A stretch of 64,000 nucleotides of DNA from the NCBI RefSeq assembly GCF_029626145.1, contig NZ_JARUBJ010000002.1, forward strand, positions 960,501-1,024,500, given 5' to 3'. Position 1 is the stretch's first letter. Each line of letters begins with the position of its first letter. The position numbers were made by a program, and so were the translations under genes. Below are positions 26,992 through 35,569 of the stretch, one piece after another. Under the pieces are notes generated by a model that was given only the letters and a program-made list of their open reading frames with translations, did no database searches and was not told the DNA's origin. This DNA comes from Micromonospora sp. WMMD961. Lineage in GTDB: Bacteria > Actinomycetota > Actinomycetes > Mycobacteriales > Micromonosporaceae.

Positions 26992-28106
26992 CCGGAGGGA
27001 TCCGCCCGCCGGTCCCGGCCACCGCGGCCGTCGCGGCGTTTGAGCCGCACGCCCTCGGGTTGGCGCGCCGGTGGCGGCGGATGCGCAAAAACGAGCTGGC
27101 TCGGCAGATCGGGGTCACGGCGGCGGCGGTCAGCCAGTACGAGCTGGGGCAGGCCCGTCCCTCGGCGGCGGTGCTGGCCCGGCTGGCGTTGGCGCTGATG
27201 ATGCCGGTCGAGTTCTTCGCCGCCGGCATTCCGGCTCCCACGTCGCCGGGGCGCGCGCACTTCCGTAGCCTGCGGACCACAAGTCAGGCTGAGCGCGACC
27301 AGGCGGAGGCTTTCGGCGAGGTCGCCTGGCGGATGGTCGAGGTGTTGAGCCGGCAGCTGCGGCTGCCCGAACTGCGGCTGCCCCAGCTTGACCTGCCGGA
27401 ACCGGCGCGTGCCGAGGATATCCGCGCAGCCGCCGCGGCAGGGCGCCGGGAGTTCGGGCTCGACGACGGGCCGGTGCCGCACACGGTACGGCTGCTGGAG
27501 GCGCACGGGGTGATCGTGCTGTCGTTGCCGGACGCCTCGGAGCGGGTCGACGCCTTCTCGCACTGGTACGGGCAGCGGCCGTTCGTCTTCCTGAACCCGG
27601 GCAAGAATGACAGGGCTCGCTCCCGGATGGACACCGCCCACGAACTGGGTCATCTGTTGCTGCATCACGACGCGGAGCCCGGCAGTCAGATCCTTGAGCG
27701 TGAGGCCACGGCCTTCGCTTCCGAGTTCCTCGCCCCCAGTCCGGCGTTGGCCGCGGAACTGCCGGCCCGCCTGGACTTTGACCGGCTGCACGAGTTGAAA
27801 CGCCGCTGGGGCATCAGCCTGAAGGCGCTCGTGTATCGGGGTCACGACCTGGGCGTATACCGGGACCACACTTACCGGCGGGGCATGACCCTGCTCGCCC
27901 AGTGGGGGCATCCCGAACCGGGTGACCTGGGTCCTCGCGAGCAGCCCTCCCTGCTCGGCCGGGCTGTGGCACTCCTCGGGCCGCAGCGGGTAACGATAGA
28001 TAGTTTGGCAGCGCAGGCCGGCCTTCCGGCAGCCCTGGCTCGTTCAGTGATCGACGCCGCCAGCGAACAGTTGCCCGAACTGCGGCTGGCTACAGGAGAC
28101 TCCTGA
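26988..28106 (+). CDS. XRE helix-turn-helix + ImmA/IrrE metallopeptidase
   Basis: 372 residues with the same architecture as the protein at 4349-5380. HTH at residues 25-80 (ELARQIGVTAAAVSQYELGQ), a helical linker with Leu-Arg repeats (RQLRLPELRLPQLDLPEP), then an ImmA/IrrE peptidase with HEXXH H218-E-L-G-H222 and a C-terminal HTH-like helix pair. The two proteins share order and motifs but differ clearly in linker sequence, so this is not a recent duplication. GTG 26988 overlaps the upstream stop by 4 nt. Probable repressor of its own operon, relieved by proteolysis. Confidence 0.85.
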   Translation: MTGGIRPPVPATAAVAAFEPHALGLARRWRRMRKNELARQIGVTAAAVSQYELGQARPSAAVLARLALALMMPVEFFAAGIPAPTSPGRAHFRSLRTTSQAERDQAEAFGEVAWRMVEVLSRQLRLPELRLPQLDLPEPARAEDIRAAAAAGRREFGLDDGPVPHTVRLLEAHGVIVLSLPDASERVDAFSHWYGQRPFVFLNPGKNDRARSRMDTAHELGHLLLHHDAEPGSQILEREATAFASEFLAPSPALAAELPARLDFDRLHELKRRWGISLKALVYRGHDLGVYRDHTYRRGMTLLAQWGHPEPGDLGPREQPSLLGRAVALLGPQRVTIDSLAAQAGLPAALARSVIDAASEQLPELRLATGDS

Positions 28107-28413
28107 TGCAACGGAGGGTGCGTCGGAACTGCTGGGCCGGCCGACGATCGGGATGATCCTTCGAGGTTGCGGCACTCCGCCCCTGGGCGGGGCGGGCACT
28201 CCGGTGTCCTGCGGGTGGGGACGGCTGGTTGGTGTGGCTATCCCAGGCCCACTGTTCGTCCACCGACGGCCCGCCAGTTGCGCTGGCGAAAGCGGTGGGT
28301 TCCGGGCGGACGTAGCGCAGGCAAGTGATCGGCCCGGCGGGGCCGGCGCAGCATGATCGCGAGAGCTTCCAGGTGCAGGCGGGGGCCGGAGGCAGCTCAG
28401 GGCTGCGGAAGTG
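28107..28413. other. 307-bp gap between convergent genes
   Basis: No gene seen. GGGCGGGGCGGGCAC and GGCCCGGCGGGGCCGG near 28185-28345 could fold, but no stem with a T-run is clear, so termination here is not resolved. Confidence 0.35.
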
Positions 28414-29466
28414 TCACCCCTCTGCTGTCGCTTCCGGCCGATGCCCGCAGGTCGCGCAGGCGTTGTCCAGCACTCGTCGACGTACGCTCCGGTGTCGTGC
28501 GGCCTGACACGCGAGGGCAACTGTGAGCAGCGCCGCGCCGGCGAGAAGAATCAATGATCCAGTGGTGACGACGAGGCCCGCCGGGGTGTGTCCGCCGCCG
28601 CTGGTCCCCCAGATCGCCTGGCTGAGCTGATCGGTGCCGAGCAGACCGGCGGGGGTGGTGAGGAGCACCGTCGCCCAGAGTCCGGTGTCATCGGCGCGCA
28701 GGGCGCGGCCGAGTCCGACGAGTAGGACCAGGGCGAACAGAAGCCCACCGGCCATCGCCAGAAGTTCCGGGGTCGAGCTGTACGAGACAAACCAATTCCC
28801 GCCGTTCTCGGCGGAGCTGAAAGCCGCGGACACGGCTGTTCCGAAGCCGGCCGCGAGGAGCGGCAGGCCTCGTGCGATCCAGCTGGGATGAGAGGGCAGT
28901 GCGAGGGTGGCGAGGCCAAGCGCGATGGCGGGGAGTAGCACGGACAGCGGCGGTCGGGGTTGTCCGATGAGAGCGGCCACGAGTGGCAATGCGACGGTCA
29001 GCAGGAGGCCGCCGGCCGCCGCGGTTCGTGCCCAAGACCCGGGCAGCGCCGTGGCGGTGAGGCCGACGACCAGCCAGCCCAGCCAGATGACGGCGCCGAT
29101 GGTCTGGAACGGACCCGCCGGGTCCAGCCCGGTGACGCGGGGGTCGTTCAGCTCGACCTGCAGGAGCAGGAAGGTCGCGACTGCGACGAGGGTGTTCAGC
29201 GCGGCGGTCGCGGCCAGTGGCAAGGCGGCGGCCAGCCCGAGGGCGCCGTACCCGCGCAGTCTCTCCCGGAGTCCGGCACCGAGGAGGTCGAGGGCGTCGT
29301 GCGGGGAGGGCCAGCGCCGCCCCGGTCCGACCGTGTCGAGGTATGTTCCGACGATCTCGTCGCCTCGCTCGGCCTGGTAGTCACCCGGGTAGGCCCGCAG
29401 CAGTCGCCGGTAGCGGGACTCCAGCGGTGACCCGGCCTGCTCCGGCGCGGGGTTGGGCTGGTTCAT
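28414..29466 (-). CDS. Multi-pass membrane protein paired with PadR
   Basis: 350 residues. A cytosolic N terminus (SRYRRLLRAYPGDYQAERGDEIVGTYLD) resembles the small N-terminal domain seen in PadR-linked membrane proteins. About eight hydrophobic helices follow from residue 75 (GLAAALPLAATAALNTLVAVATFLLL onward) to 325. The C terminus ends with a Cys pair, NACATCGHRP. Its ATG overlaps the TGA of the PadR gene (4 nt). Such pairs are commonly annotated as membrane stress or drug-response modules in actinobacteria. The substrate is unknown and no transporter motif is visible. Confidence 0.8.
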   Translation of the reverse strand: MNQPNPAPEQAGSPLESRYRRLLRAYPGDYQAERGDEIVGTYLDTVGPGRRWPSPHDALDLLGAGLRERLRGYGALGLAAALPLAATAALNTLVAVATFLLLQVELNDPRVTGLDPAGPFQTIGAVIWLGWLVVGLTATALPGSWARTAAAGGLLLTVALPLVAALIGQPRPPLSVLLPAIALGLATLALPSHPSWIARGLPLLAAGFGTAVSAAFSSAENGGNWFVSYSSTPELLAMAGGLLFALVLLVGLGRALRADDTGLWATVLLTTPAGLLGTDQLSQAIWGTSGGGHTPAGLVVTTGSLILLAGAALLTVALACQAARHRSVRRRVLDNACATCGHRPEATAEG

Positions 29467-29882
29467 GCCAAGCCTCCGCTCGGTCGAAGGGTGGGGCGGG
29501 CGATCGCCCCCGGGAGGTTGACAGGGGCGCGTGAGGTGCCGCCGGCGGCGGTGCCTGCGGGCCGAATCCGTAGCCGCTGACTGGCGGCCTCTACGTTGCG
29601 GCGCAGTCGTTCGGTCTCCGCGGTGAGCACGGACCGGCCCACTTCGGTGAGCCGGTAGTAGCGGCGCAGCCGTCCCTCGACGATCTCCTCGTGGTCCCGC
29701 TCGACCAGCCCCTCGTCGCTGAGGCGATCAAGCGCGCCGTAAAGGGTGCCGGGCCGCAGCGCCAGCCGACCGCCGGAGAGCGCGGCGACGTCGCTGATGA
29801 TGCCGTAGCCGTGCATGGGCTCCCGTGCAAGGGCGGTAAGGATGAGGAAGGTGGGCTCCCGCAGCGGCGTGGGTGTGGCCAT
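29463..29882 (-). CDS. PadR-family transcriptional regulator
   Basis: 139 residues. Classic PadR N-terminal winged helix: PTFLILTALAREPMHGYGIISDVAALSGGRLALRPGTLYGALDRL, then EGLVERD and RYYRLTEVGRSVL. The C-terminal 35 residues are low-complexity Gly/Ala/Pro and replace the usual dimerisation helix pair, so this is the short subfamily. PadR proteins are autorepressors released by small ligands. It is co-translated with the downstream membrane protein. A direct repeat of TATAtCGGT/TATAcCGGT lies just upstream of the start and is a candidate operator. Confidence 0.9.
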   Translation of the reverse strand: MATPTPLREPTFLILTALAREPMHGYGIISDVAALSGGRLALRPGTLYGALDRLSDEGLVERDHEEIVEGRLRRYYRLTEVGRSVLTAETERLRRNVEAASQRLRIRPAGTAAGGTSRAPVNLPGAIARPTLRPSGGLA

Positions 29883-29916
29883 GGCCTCAATATATCGGTG
29901 ATGAAGCTATACCGGT
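29883..29916 (-). promoter_or_regulatory. Probable promoter/operator of the PadR operon
   Basis: TATATCGGT (29891-29899) and TATACCGGT (29908-29916) are direct repeats 17 bp apart, 8 of 9 identical, immediately upstream of the PadR ATG at 29882. They are the only AT-rich patch nearby. On the minus strand TATAGC lies 23-28 nt before the ATG and could be a -10 box. PadR autoregulation makes this a likely binding site. Confidence 0.4.
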
Positions 29917-29997
29917 GGCCAGGCGCTGAAAAACGCCGGCCCGGTCCTAGCAAAGGGCAATCGCTGGCGGAGCTTGCCGATCAGGTCGGATGTCGTC

Positions 29998-30375
29998 CTA
30001 TGCGGCCGTCGGTGCCGAAAAGGATGGCCGAGGAGATCGCTGCAGGCGCCTGTCCGCCGCCGGCTCTGCCGGCGAAGTGGTGAACCAGCCACGAAACGGC
30101 AGCGGCCGGGAGGCGACCACGGTCGCGCGCCGGTGCGGTCGCCGGGTTGTGGACGGGGTGGCGGCCGGCCGTGCTGGCCGGGCGAGGTTCATGGCTCGGC
30201 GGGCGGCGCGGGCGGCAGCGCACATGCCGCGCTGGCCGGCGCACTGCAGGTTGCGGCAGTTGCCGTGGTTGTCGGGTTGGTGGGCGGCGGTGACATCGAG
30301 GGCGAGCCGCCACAGGAGTGGGTCGATCACATCGCCGGGGATCACGGCGAGCAGGCTGAGGCGTTCACGAGGCAT
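29998..30375 (-). CDS. Small hypothetical protein of integrative elements
   Basis: 125 residues from ATG 30375, with AAGGGA about 8 nt upstream (the longer frame from 30414 lacks a site). It begins PRERLSLLAVIPGDVIDPLLWRLALDV and has a cysteine pair plus Arg/Ala-rich helix (CRNLQCAGQRGMCAAARAARRAM), a recognisable small family of actinobacterial plasmids and integrative elements with no assigned function. The last 60 residues are low-complexity Arg/Pro and of uncertain reality. It probably marks the left part of the mobile region that continues to 38.5 kb. Confidence 0.6.
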   Translation of the reverse strand: MPRERLSLLAVIPGDVIDPLLWRLALDVTAAHQPDNHGNCRNLQCAGQRGMCAAARAARRAMNLARPARPAATPSTTRRPHRRATVVASRPLPFRGWFTTSPAEPAADRRLQRSPRPSFSAPTAA

Positions 30376-30899
30376 GGTGAAGTCCCTTTCGTCGACGGTC
30401 GCATCGTCCGGCACGGACTACCGGACGGACGGTGGACACGATCGACGCTCACCTTTGCCCAAAGATCAAGTCTTCCGGTCTCTTCGGCCTTTCCGGCTGG
30501 CAGCGCGAAGGTTGTTGTGACGGTCAGCTACAACTGTCACTTTTCAGCGATGGTTATCACCGCGGCTGATCCGCCGCTCCGGGCGGTGGTAGGAATTCGC
30601 TGAAGATTGATCGCCGGGTTCCGCCGGCCGGAGTCGGCGGCGGTCGCGTGAAGACGTTCGCCACTCACAGCAACTCACAGCGGCGTGCCGCCAGTGCGGG
30701 CGCGGGCGCTATCGCCGGAGAGCGTGGCTGACAGATTCTGACAGTTCCCGATCGAGGCGCGGTTCGCTTCCGGTCGCCTCGGTGCGCGCCCGTAAGGCGG
30801 TGACGGTTACCGGGCCGGCGAGCTGGCGGGTGGGGGTGGTTCGGCGGCGTGCGGCGGCCTGCAGGCCGCCGCACGCGCCGCGTGTTCCGCTGCTCCTCA
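30376..30899. other. 524-bp gap with iteron-like repeats
   Basis: No gene. It contains two CTCACAG units (30664, 30674) and two CTGACAG units (30728, 30738), each pair phased at exactly 10 bp. These are the left-most members of the repeat family spread through 30.6-36.3 kb. Confidence 0.55.
30664..30680 (+). repeat. Iteron cluster A (2 x CTCACAG, 10-bp phase)
   Basis: CTCACAG at 30664 and 30674, spaced exactly 10 bp. It lies downstream of the first replication-relaxation gene. Same motif as clusters B-F. Confidence 0.6.
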
Positions 30900-31835
30900 T
30901 TAGGCGGCCCGCTCGGCGGGGGTGGGCTGGTTGTGGGTGGGGTATTGGTCGTCGTGGTGGGTGTCGGTGTAGGGCAAGTCGATGAGTCGGTGACGGCCGG
31001 TACAGCCGGGGAGTTGCCAGATCTGGTGGGCGGGGCTGGCGGCGAGGGCGGTGCGTAGTTCGGCGGTGGTGGTGGCGATGACCGCCTTCGGGTCGGTGCC
31101 GGCGATCCGGTGGTGCAGGTTCGCCTCGCGTCGTGCGGAGGGTAGGTGCAACAGCACCGGCCATGCCCAGGTGCTCAGCATGTACAGCCGCTCGTATTTG
31201 ATGATTTTGTCAATGAGGACCTGCAGGTTCTCACCGCTGGTGTCGTACTCGAGGAAGAACGGCACGGACCTTCCGTCCTCGGTCCATATTCCGGCGCCGT
31301 CGGGACGGGGGAGGCCGGTCGCTCCGGCGAGGATGATGTTCGGGTTGGCGCCTTCGCGGTAGAGGGTGCCGGGTTCGTGGTAGGCCGATGCGGGTTGCCA
31401 GCGGGCGAGGTCGCTGTCGGGGTGGGTGCGGGCGTGGGCGGCGAGGTCGATGAAGACCTGGTTGCCGCCGAGCAGGTGCGGCAGGTCCGGTCGGTTGGTC
31501 AGGGAGTGTTTGCGGCGGCGGGCTTGGTCGCGGCGGCCTCGTGGGAGTCCGCGTTGGGCGTGGACGTGGTCGTAGCCGAGTTGGTCCAGGACGTAGTGGT
31601 AGGGGTGCGAGCCTCCGTCGGCTTTGTTGGGTCGGAACCGGTCGACCGCTCGCAGGGCGGTGAGGCGGCGTAGCCGGCGTTGGGTGAAGTCCAGGGATGG
31701 GAACAGGGCGGCGGCTATCTGGTCGGTGGTGAGCACGCCGTGGTCGTAGAGCCAGCCCAGGAGCCGGTCGTCGCGGGCGGTGATGCTGGCCTGCAGACGC
31801 AGCAGCGGATCCGCGGCGGGTAGGTGTTTACCCAT
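30900..31835 (-). CDS. Replication-relaxation family protein (first copy)
   Basis: 311 residues from ATG 31835 (MGKHLPAADPLLRL); the frame extends to 32012 but the added residues look non-coding. The N-terminal winged helix reads ARDDRLLGWLYDHGVLTTDQIAAALFPSLDFTQRRLRRL. The larger domain includes FIDLAAHARTHPDSDLARW, FFLEYDTSGENLQVLIDKI (conserved Glu/Asp pair) and VLLHLPSARREANL. The family (PF13814) is found on actinobacterial plasmids and integrative elements; it is named from plasmid relaxation and replication studies, but its reaction is not established. It is a paralogue of the gene at 32461-33429. Confidence 0.82.
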   Translation of the reverse strand: MGKHLPAADPLLRLQASITARDDRLLGWLYDHGVLTTDQIAAALFPSLDFTQRRLRRLTALRAVDRFRPNKADGGSHPYHYVLDQLGYDHVHAQRGLPRGRRDQARRRKHSLTNRPDLPHLLGGNQVFIDLAAHARTHPDSDLARWQPASAYHEPGTLYREGANPNIILAGATGLPRPDGAGIWTEDGRSVPFFLEYDTSGENLQVLIDKIIKYERLYMLSTWAWPVLLHLPSARREANLHHRIAGTDPKAVIATTTAELRTALAASPAHQIWQLPGCTGRHRLIDLPYTDTHHDDQYPTHNQPTPAERAA

Positions 31836-32409
31836 GGGCACAAGCCCTGGGGGAGAGACCCGAGACTGGAGGGTCTGTCTGGAGCGGTCCCAGACTCCTG
31901 ACAGCGGGGCTGACCTGGGCTGTGAGCGGCCGTGCGGGGTCAGGTTGGGGGTCAGGATCAAGACGGACGGTAAAACGGAGATCGGCACTGACCGCTGAAG
32001 CGCCGGGCACAACGGGTTCAGCGTGAGGGTGTGGTGAGGGTGGGTGTGAGTCGGGCCGGTGACGCTGGTGAGGTTCGCGGTGCGGGATGATCATTGTTGT
32101 TACCTCAAGGTCGCAGGTGCGAGTGGGTGTGAGGTTGGTGCGCCCCGTGGCCGCAGGGGGCGGGAGCAACCGGAGGTCCGTAATCGCTGTCCGGAAGCCT
32201 GGTTGGACATGCCAACCTGCCTGGTCTCGCGCGTTTGGCGAACTTCCGGTGACACGGGCAGCCAATCGCCTGAAGGTCGAAGTTGGTGTAGCGGCTGCGA
32301 CGTGCGGTGTGAGAGCCGTCGGCGTTGCCGTTCGGGTTCGAAGCGAACGGCAACCTCCGGTAGTCCTCCTGACAGTGGCCGGGTGATCGCTTCGTTGGGC
32401 CGCCCCGGT
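31836..32409. other. Gap between the two replication-relaxation genes
   Basis: About 570 bp with no convincing frame. GGTTGG (32199-32204) and CCAACC (32210-32215) form a short dyad. No iteron copies occur here, unlike other gaps of the element. Confidence 0.4.
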
Positions 32410-32449
32410 CTGCTCCTCGACCGGCCCACCCGGGCCGGTCGAGGAGCAG
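32410..32449 (-). terminator. Perfect 18-bp hairpin terminator
   Basis: Arms 32410-32427 and 32432-32449 are perfectly complementary with a 4-nt loop (ACCC). It lies 11 nt after the stop of the replication-relaxation gene on its transcribed side. No T-run follows, as is common for actinobacterial terminators. Confidence 0.75.
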
Positions 32450-32460
32450 CGGTCGGTTGG

Positions 32461-33429
32461 TCAGTGGCGTGGCGGGTAGTGGTACTCGCCGTTGGCCACG
32501 GATTCTTCGTAGGGGCGTTCGGGGTCGTAGATGGGGTGTGGGGCTCGGGGCCGTACCTCCTTGAAGGTCACGGTGTCGGGCGGCCACTGATCGGGGGTGT
32601 GGGGAAGGTCGGTCAGGGCGAGGCGGTGTGTCTCGCCGATCGGCTGCCAGAGCGGGTCGGCCGGGTGGCCGTGCTCGGGGTTGCTGGTGACGACGGTGAG
32701 GTGCCGCGTGTTGCGGCGCTCGAGGTAGCGGCGCAGGTCCTGCTCTCGCTGCGGGTCGGCGGCGTGGAACAGCAGAGTCGCCAGGCCGGTTTGTTCGGCC
32801 AGCCGCCGGTAGGCGTGGACGTGGTCGGCGAGGTCGGCGGGACGGATCTCGCTGGGGTCGGGCTGGTACCAGAACGCGTGGCGGTCGCGGTCGTGGATGT
32901 ACTCGCCGTGCCAGGCGGCATGTCGCGCCGCGGTGACGTATCGGCAGGTGCGCGGTGACCACCAGGTGCGTAGGTCACTCCCGGGTTCGGTGAGCGCGTG
33001 GGTGGCCAGGTCGACGAAGAAGTCGTTGGCCTGCAGCAGGCCGGGCAGGCCCGCGTGTTCGCGGAGCCGGTCGCGGGCCCGGTACGCCTGCGCCGGTGTG
33101 ACGTCGCGGTCTTCGTCGAGTGGGGTGAGTTGGGCGCCGATCGGGCCGAGGCACCACGAGGTGTCGGCGGTGACCGCAACGCTGGTGTTCCAGAGGCGGT
33201 CGATCCAGCCGCGTCGGGCGAGGATCGCAAGACGTCGGGTGGCCGACGCCGTGGTGGTCGCGAAACCGAGTGCGGTGAGCTGCGCGGTGGTCAGGACGCG
33301 ATGCTCGGCGAGCATCTCGACGGCCCACCAGTCGGGCCGGCGCATGCGGCCGCTCTCAGCCAGGAGCAGCTCCACCGGGATCGGTCGGGTGGACGGGACA
33401 GTGAACTGGGAATGGTAGGTGGTCGACAT
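32461..33429 (-). CDS. Replication-relaxation family protein (second copy)
   Basis: 322 residues from ATG 33429, which has a strong GGAGG 10 nt upstream; the frame back to 33528 is not needed. The N-terminal winged helix RPDWWAVEMLAEHRVLTTAQLTALGFATTTASATRRLAILARRG is followed by the family body, including DFFVDLATHALTEPGSDLRTWW, EIRPADLADHVHAYRRLAEQTGLATLLFHA and a C-terminal acidic, Tyr-rich tail. It shares domain order with the copy at 30900-31835 but little close sequence, so they are old paralogues. Iteron cluster B lies about 300 bp upstream. Confidence 0.82.
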   Translation of the reverse strand: MSTTYHSQFTVPSTRPIPVELLLAESGRMRRPDWWAVEMLAEHRVLTTAQLTALGFATTTASATRRLAILARRGWIDRLWNTSVAVTADTSWCLGPIGAQLTPLDEDRDVTPAQAYRARDRLREHAGLPGLLQANDFFVDLATHALTEPGSDLRTWWSPRTCRYVTAARHAAWHGEYIHDRDRHAFWYQPDPSEIRPADLADHVHAYRRLAEQTGLATLLFHAADPQREQDLRRYLERRNTRHLTVVTSNPEHGHPADPLWQPIGETHRLALTDLPHTPDQWPPDTVTFKEVRPRAPHPIYDPERPYEESVANGEYHYPPRH

Positions 33430-33578
33430 GACCGGTACCTCCAAGATGGCACCACCCCGACAGGGGGTGGCAGGGGTGGATGAATGTTCGTGCGACCGCG
33501 TCGATGCGGCGCACCTCGGGCGGATCACGCCACCGCGGTCGTGCGTCGCGGTGGGTGACAGGGCAACGGCTCGCCTGT

Positions 33579-33608
33579 TCCGTGCCCGGACGGCAGCCCG
33601 GGCACGGA
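33579..33608 (-). terminator. 11-bp stem, probable terminator of the sigma-like gene
   Basis: TCCGTGCCCGG (33579-33589) pairs perfectly with CCGGGCACGGA (33598-33608) over an 8-nt loop. A second GGCCGG/CCGGCC dyad follows near 33625-33640. Both lie downstream of the minus-strand gene ending at 33841, so they probably end its transcript. Confidence 0.5.
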
Positions 33609-33692
33609 GCTGGCTGGTCCGCGCGGCCGGATCACCGGCCGGTCATGCGGTACGGCGAGAATCCGAGCGCGGCTTCTGGCGCCGTCATTAAC

Positions 33693-33725
33693 AAACCGTC
33701 GCTTGTGTGCTCTGGCGAACGCCTG
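33693..33725 (+). repeat. 33-bp inverted repeat, left arm
   Basis: Matches the reverse complement of 36264-36296 at 30 of 33 positions; the inner 22 nt (33704-33725) are identical. It is followed at once by iteron cluster B. The pair encloses the sigma-like gene and the 1.8-kb motif-rich non-coding stretch. Confidence 0.8.
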
Positions 33726-33730
33726 CCCCA

Positions 33731-33757
33731 CTCACAGCCACTCACAGCCACTCACAA
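33731..33757 (+). repeat. Iteron cluster B (3 units)
   Basis: CTCACAG units at 33731 and 33741 and CTCACAA at 33751, exactly 10 bp apart, beginning 5 nt after the left arm of the 33-bp inverted repeat. Confidence 0.75.
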
Positions 33758-33840
33758 CGAGGGGTTTTCTCAGTTGAGGTGATCCGTCCCAGGAGCCCTC
33801 ACCGGGGGAAGTGACGGCGCCGCGAGAAGAGGGAGCCGAC

Positions 33841-34707
33841 CTACGCGACTGCCGTCGACGTGGCGGTAGGGGTGGAGAGGCGACGGCGGCTGGCGGCGCG
33901 CAGACTGGCCCGGCGTTCGGCTTGCGCCGCCAACGCCTCGGCGGCCTGCGGGGACGCTGCGCCGGTCAGCATGCCGTTGGCGAGGGCTTCGGCGAGGCGG
34001 GTGTCGATGCGACCCAACCGCATGCGCAGGGCGTCGGTGCTGATGCCCATCCGGGCCGCGATCGGATCCATGGCCCGCCGTCCCAGTCGCACGTCGATGT
34101 AGGGCTGCTCGTCGTCGGCGTCGAGGATCCCCAGGCGCACCGCGCGGCGTACCAGCACGTCCGGATGCCCGTAGGGCACCTGCGGGGTCCGCGGTCCCGT
34201 GACGCGCTCCACGTCCTCGACCGGAACGAACTCGCTGGCCTGCTGTCGCAGCGCGTGCCCGGCGCGCCACCCGGCCCGGCACAACGACGCGTACGGCGCC
34301 CGGCGGGCCACGTCCACGTGATTTTTCAGCGCCGCCAGGAAACCCGCGAGGATCTCCGCGCCGATGTCGTCGGGGTCACCGCGGTAGCCGTCAGACAAGC
34401 GCCTGGCGTAGCGGCGCAGCGCCGGCATCGCCATGCCGACCGCGGCGATGACCCACTGCGGTCCGTCCAGGCGGGCACGACGGATCAACTCTCGCCACAC
34501 CGCGTCGCGGGGCGTGTAGGCGCGCGGGTTCGCCAGCAGCCAGTCCCGCAGCGCCGGCAGCGCCACGGAACCCCTTGGCAGGCCGTCATCCGGACCGAAC
34601 ATGTCGAGGTCGAGGGACAGGGGCGCCGGGTCCCTGGTCAGCGCCGCGAACGCGACGTCGACGGCGTCCAGGGGTGCGGCGGGCCAGATCGTGTCGGACA
34701 CACTCAT
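33841..34707 (-). CDS. Sigma-70-like DNA-binding protein
   Basis: 288 residues from ATG 34707 (GAGGAG about 9 nt upstream). The middle (YRGDPDDIGAEILAGFLAALKNH) resembles sigma region 2. The C-terminal part (RRAMDPIAARMGISTDALRMRLGRIDTRLAEAL) is a region-4-like HTH that would read a -35 element. The region between is short and the last 45 residues are Ala/Arg-rich. It may be a plasmid-type sigma factor or an HTH regulator of the element. It sits between iteron clusters B and C, inside the 33-bp inverted repeat pair, so it could be controlled by or act on those sites. Fold assignment is moderate. Confidence 0.6.
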   Translation of the reverse strand: MSVSDTIWPAAPLDAVDVAFAALTRDPAPLSLDLDMFGPDDGLPRGSVALPALRDWLLANPRAYTPRDAVWRELIRRARLDGPQWVIAAVGMAMPALRRYARRLSDGYRGDPDDIGAEILAGFLAALKNHVDVARRAPYASLCRAGWRAGHALRQQASEFVPVEDVERVTGPRTPQVPYGHPDVLVRRAVRLGILDADDEQPYIDVRLGRRAMDPIAARMGISTDALRMRLGRIDTRLAEALANGMLTGAASPQAAEALAAQAERRASLRAASRRRLSTPTATSTAVA

Positions 34708-34788
34708 GATCAGTACTCCTCGGTCAGAGACCATCGAGGGGTCGCCGTCTTTTCGGCGACGCTGGGATGCCGATTACGCCACGACCCA

Positions 34789-34805
34789 CTCACAACCGCT
34801 CACAG
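34789..34805 (+). repeat. Iteron cluster C (2 units)
   Basis: CTCACAA at 34789 and CTCACAG at 34799, 10-bp phase, about 80 bp upstream of the sigma-like gene start, so it may overlap its promoter. Confidence 0.6.
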
Positions 34806-34912
34806 CGCAGGTCAGGCTCGCTTTTCGCCCCCGGCGGACCGCCGTGGCGCCCCACCCGAACTCCGGGTGTCAGTCCGGCACCTGGCGGGCGACGCGGACG
34901 GGCCGCGGTACG

Positions 34913-34931
34913 GCTGAGCAGGGCTGTGAGC
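34913..34931 (+). repeat. 19-nt direct repeat, copy 1
   Basis: Identical to 35228-35246. Its last bases contain CTGTGAG, the reverse complement of the iteron unit, so it is a longer form of the same site. Confidence 0.7.
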
Positions 34932-35003
34932 CACCGAGGCGCACCGTGGGCGGCACCCGGACGGCTCAGCGAAGAGGTCACGGTCGTCGAGCCGCGCCCA
35001 CCG

Positions 35004-35040
35004 CTCACAGTCACTCACAGCGGCTCACAGTCACTCACAG
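35004..35040 (+). repeat. Iteron cluster D (4 units)
   Basis: CTCACAG at 35004, 35014, 35024 and 35034, all exactly 10 bp apart; the next unit position has decayed to CTGG. The alternating spacers are TCA and CGG/CCG. Confidence 0.8.
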
Positions 35041-35227
35041 CCGCTGGCCCCGCCCGTCTGGTCAGCGAATCTCGTCCGTCATCGGCGGTCGGATCACTCT
35101 CGTTGGCACTGAACCACCTTGGCTGGCGTCGGACCGACAGCGCCGATGAACTTCGTGCCGTCGAAGGCGCGCCGTAGCCATTTCACCGCTGGAGTCGCAC
35201 CGCCGCTGGTCACCTCGCGCTAGGGGT

Positions 35228-35246
35228 GCTGAGCAGGGCTGTGAGC
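35228..35246 (+). repeat. 19-nt direct repeat, copy 2
   Basis: Perfect copy of 34913-34931, 315 bp away in the same orientation, just before iteron cluster E. Confidence 0.7.
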
Positions 35247-35307
35247 GTAGGGGCGGGTGCGAGAAGTGTCCGACAGGAGAGTCTCCGGGGCCCTATACAC
35301 CCTCCCA

Positions 35308-35354
35308 CTCACAGCGACTCACAGCCGCTCACACAGACTCACAGCGACTCACAG
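35308..35354 (+). repeat. Iteron cluster E (5 units)
   Basis: Units start at 35308, 35318, 35328, 35338 and 35348: CTCACAG four times and CTCACAC once (third). Spacing is exactly one helical turn, so five bound proteins would lie on one face of the DNA. It is the longest cluster. Confidence 0.85.
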
Positions 35355-35569
35355 CGGCGTGGCATTCGCTGCCGGCACGCTCGGTAGGCCAGCGGACGGC
35401 GCCGGCGTGGCGCGAACCCCGACCAAATGCCGCGTCCTCGTCCCCGGGCGTCAGGCCCGGCGCCTCACCCATGTCGACCGCCGAGGTGTGCGCACCAGTG
35501 GGAGAACCCTCGGTCCCGGCTGCCTCGCCCGGGAAGCGGGCGATCCGGTGTCAACGAGGGCGGTCGATT

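Noticed and set aside
35308..35354. CRISPR-like array
   Set aside because: Units are 7 nt with 3-nt spacers in a strict 10-bp period; there are no 25-40 nt repeats, unique spacers or cas genes.
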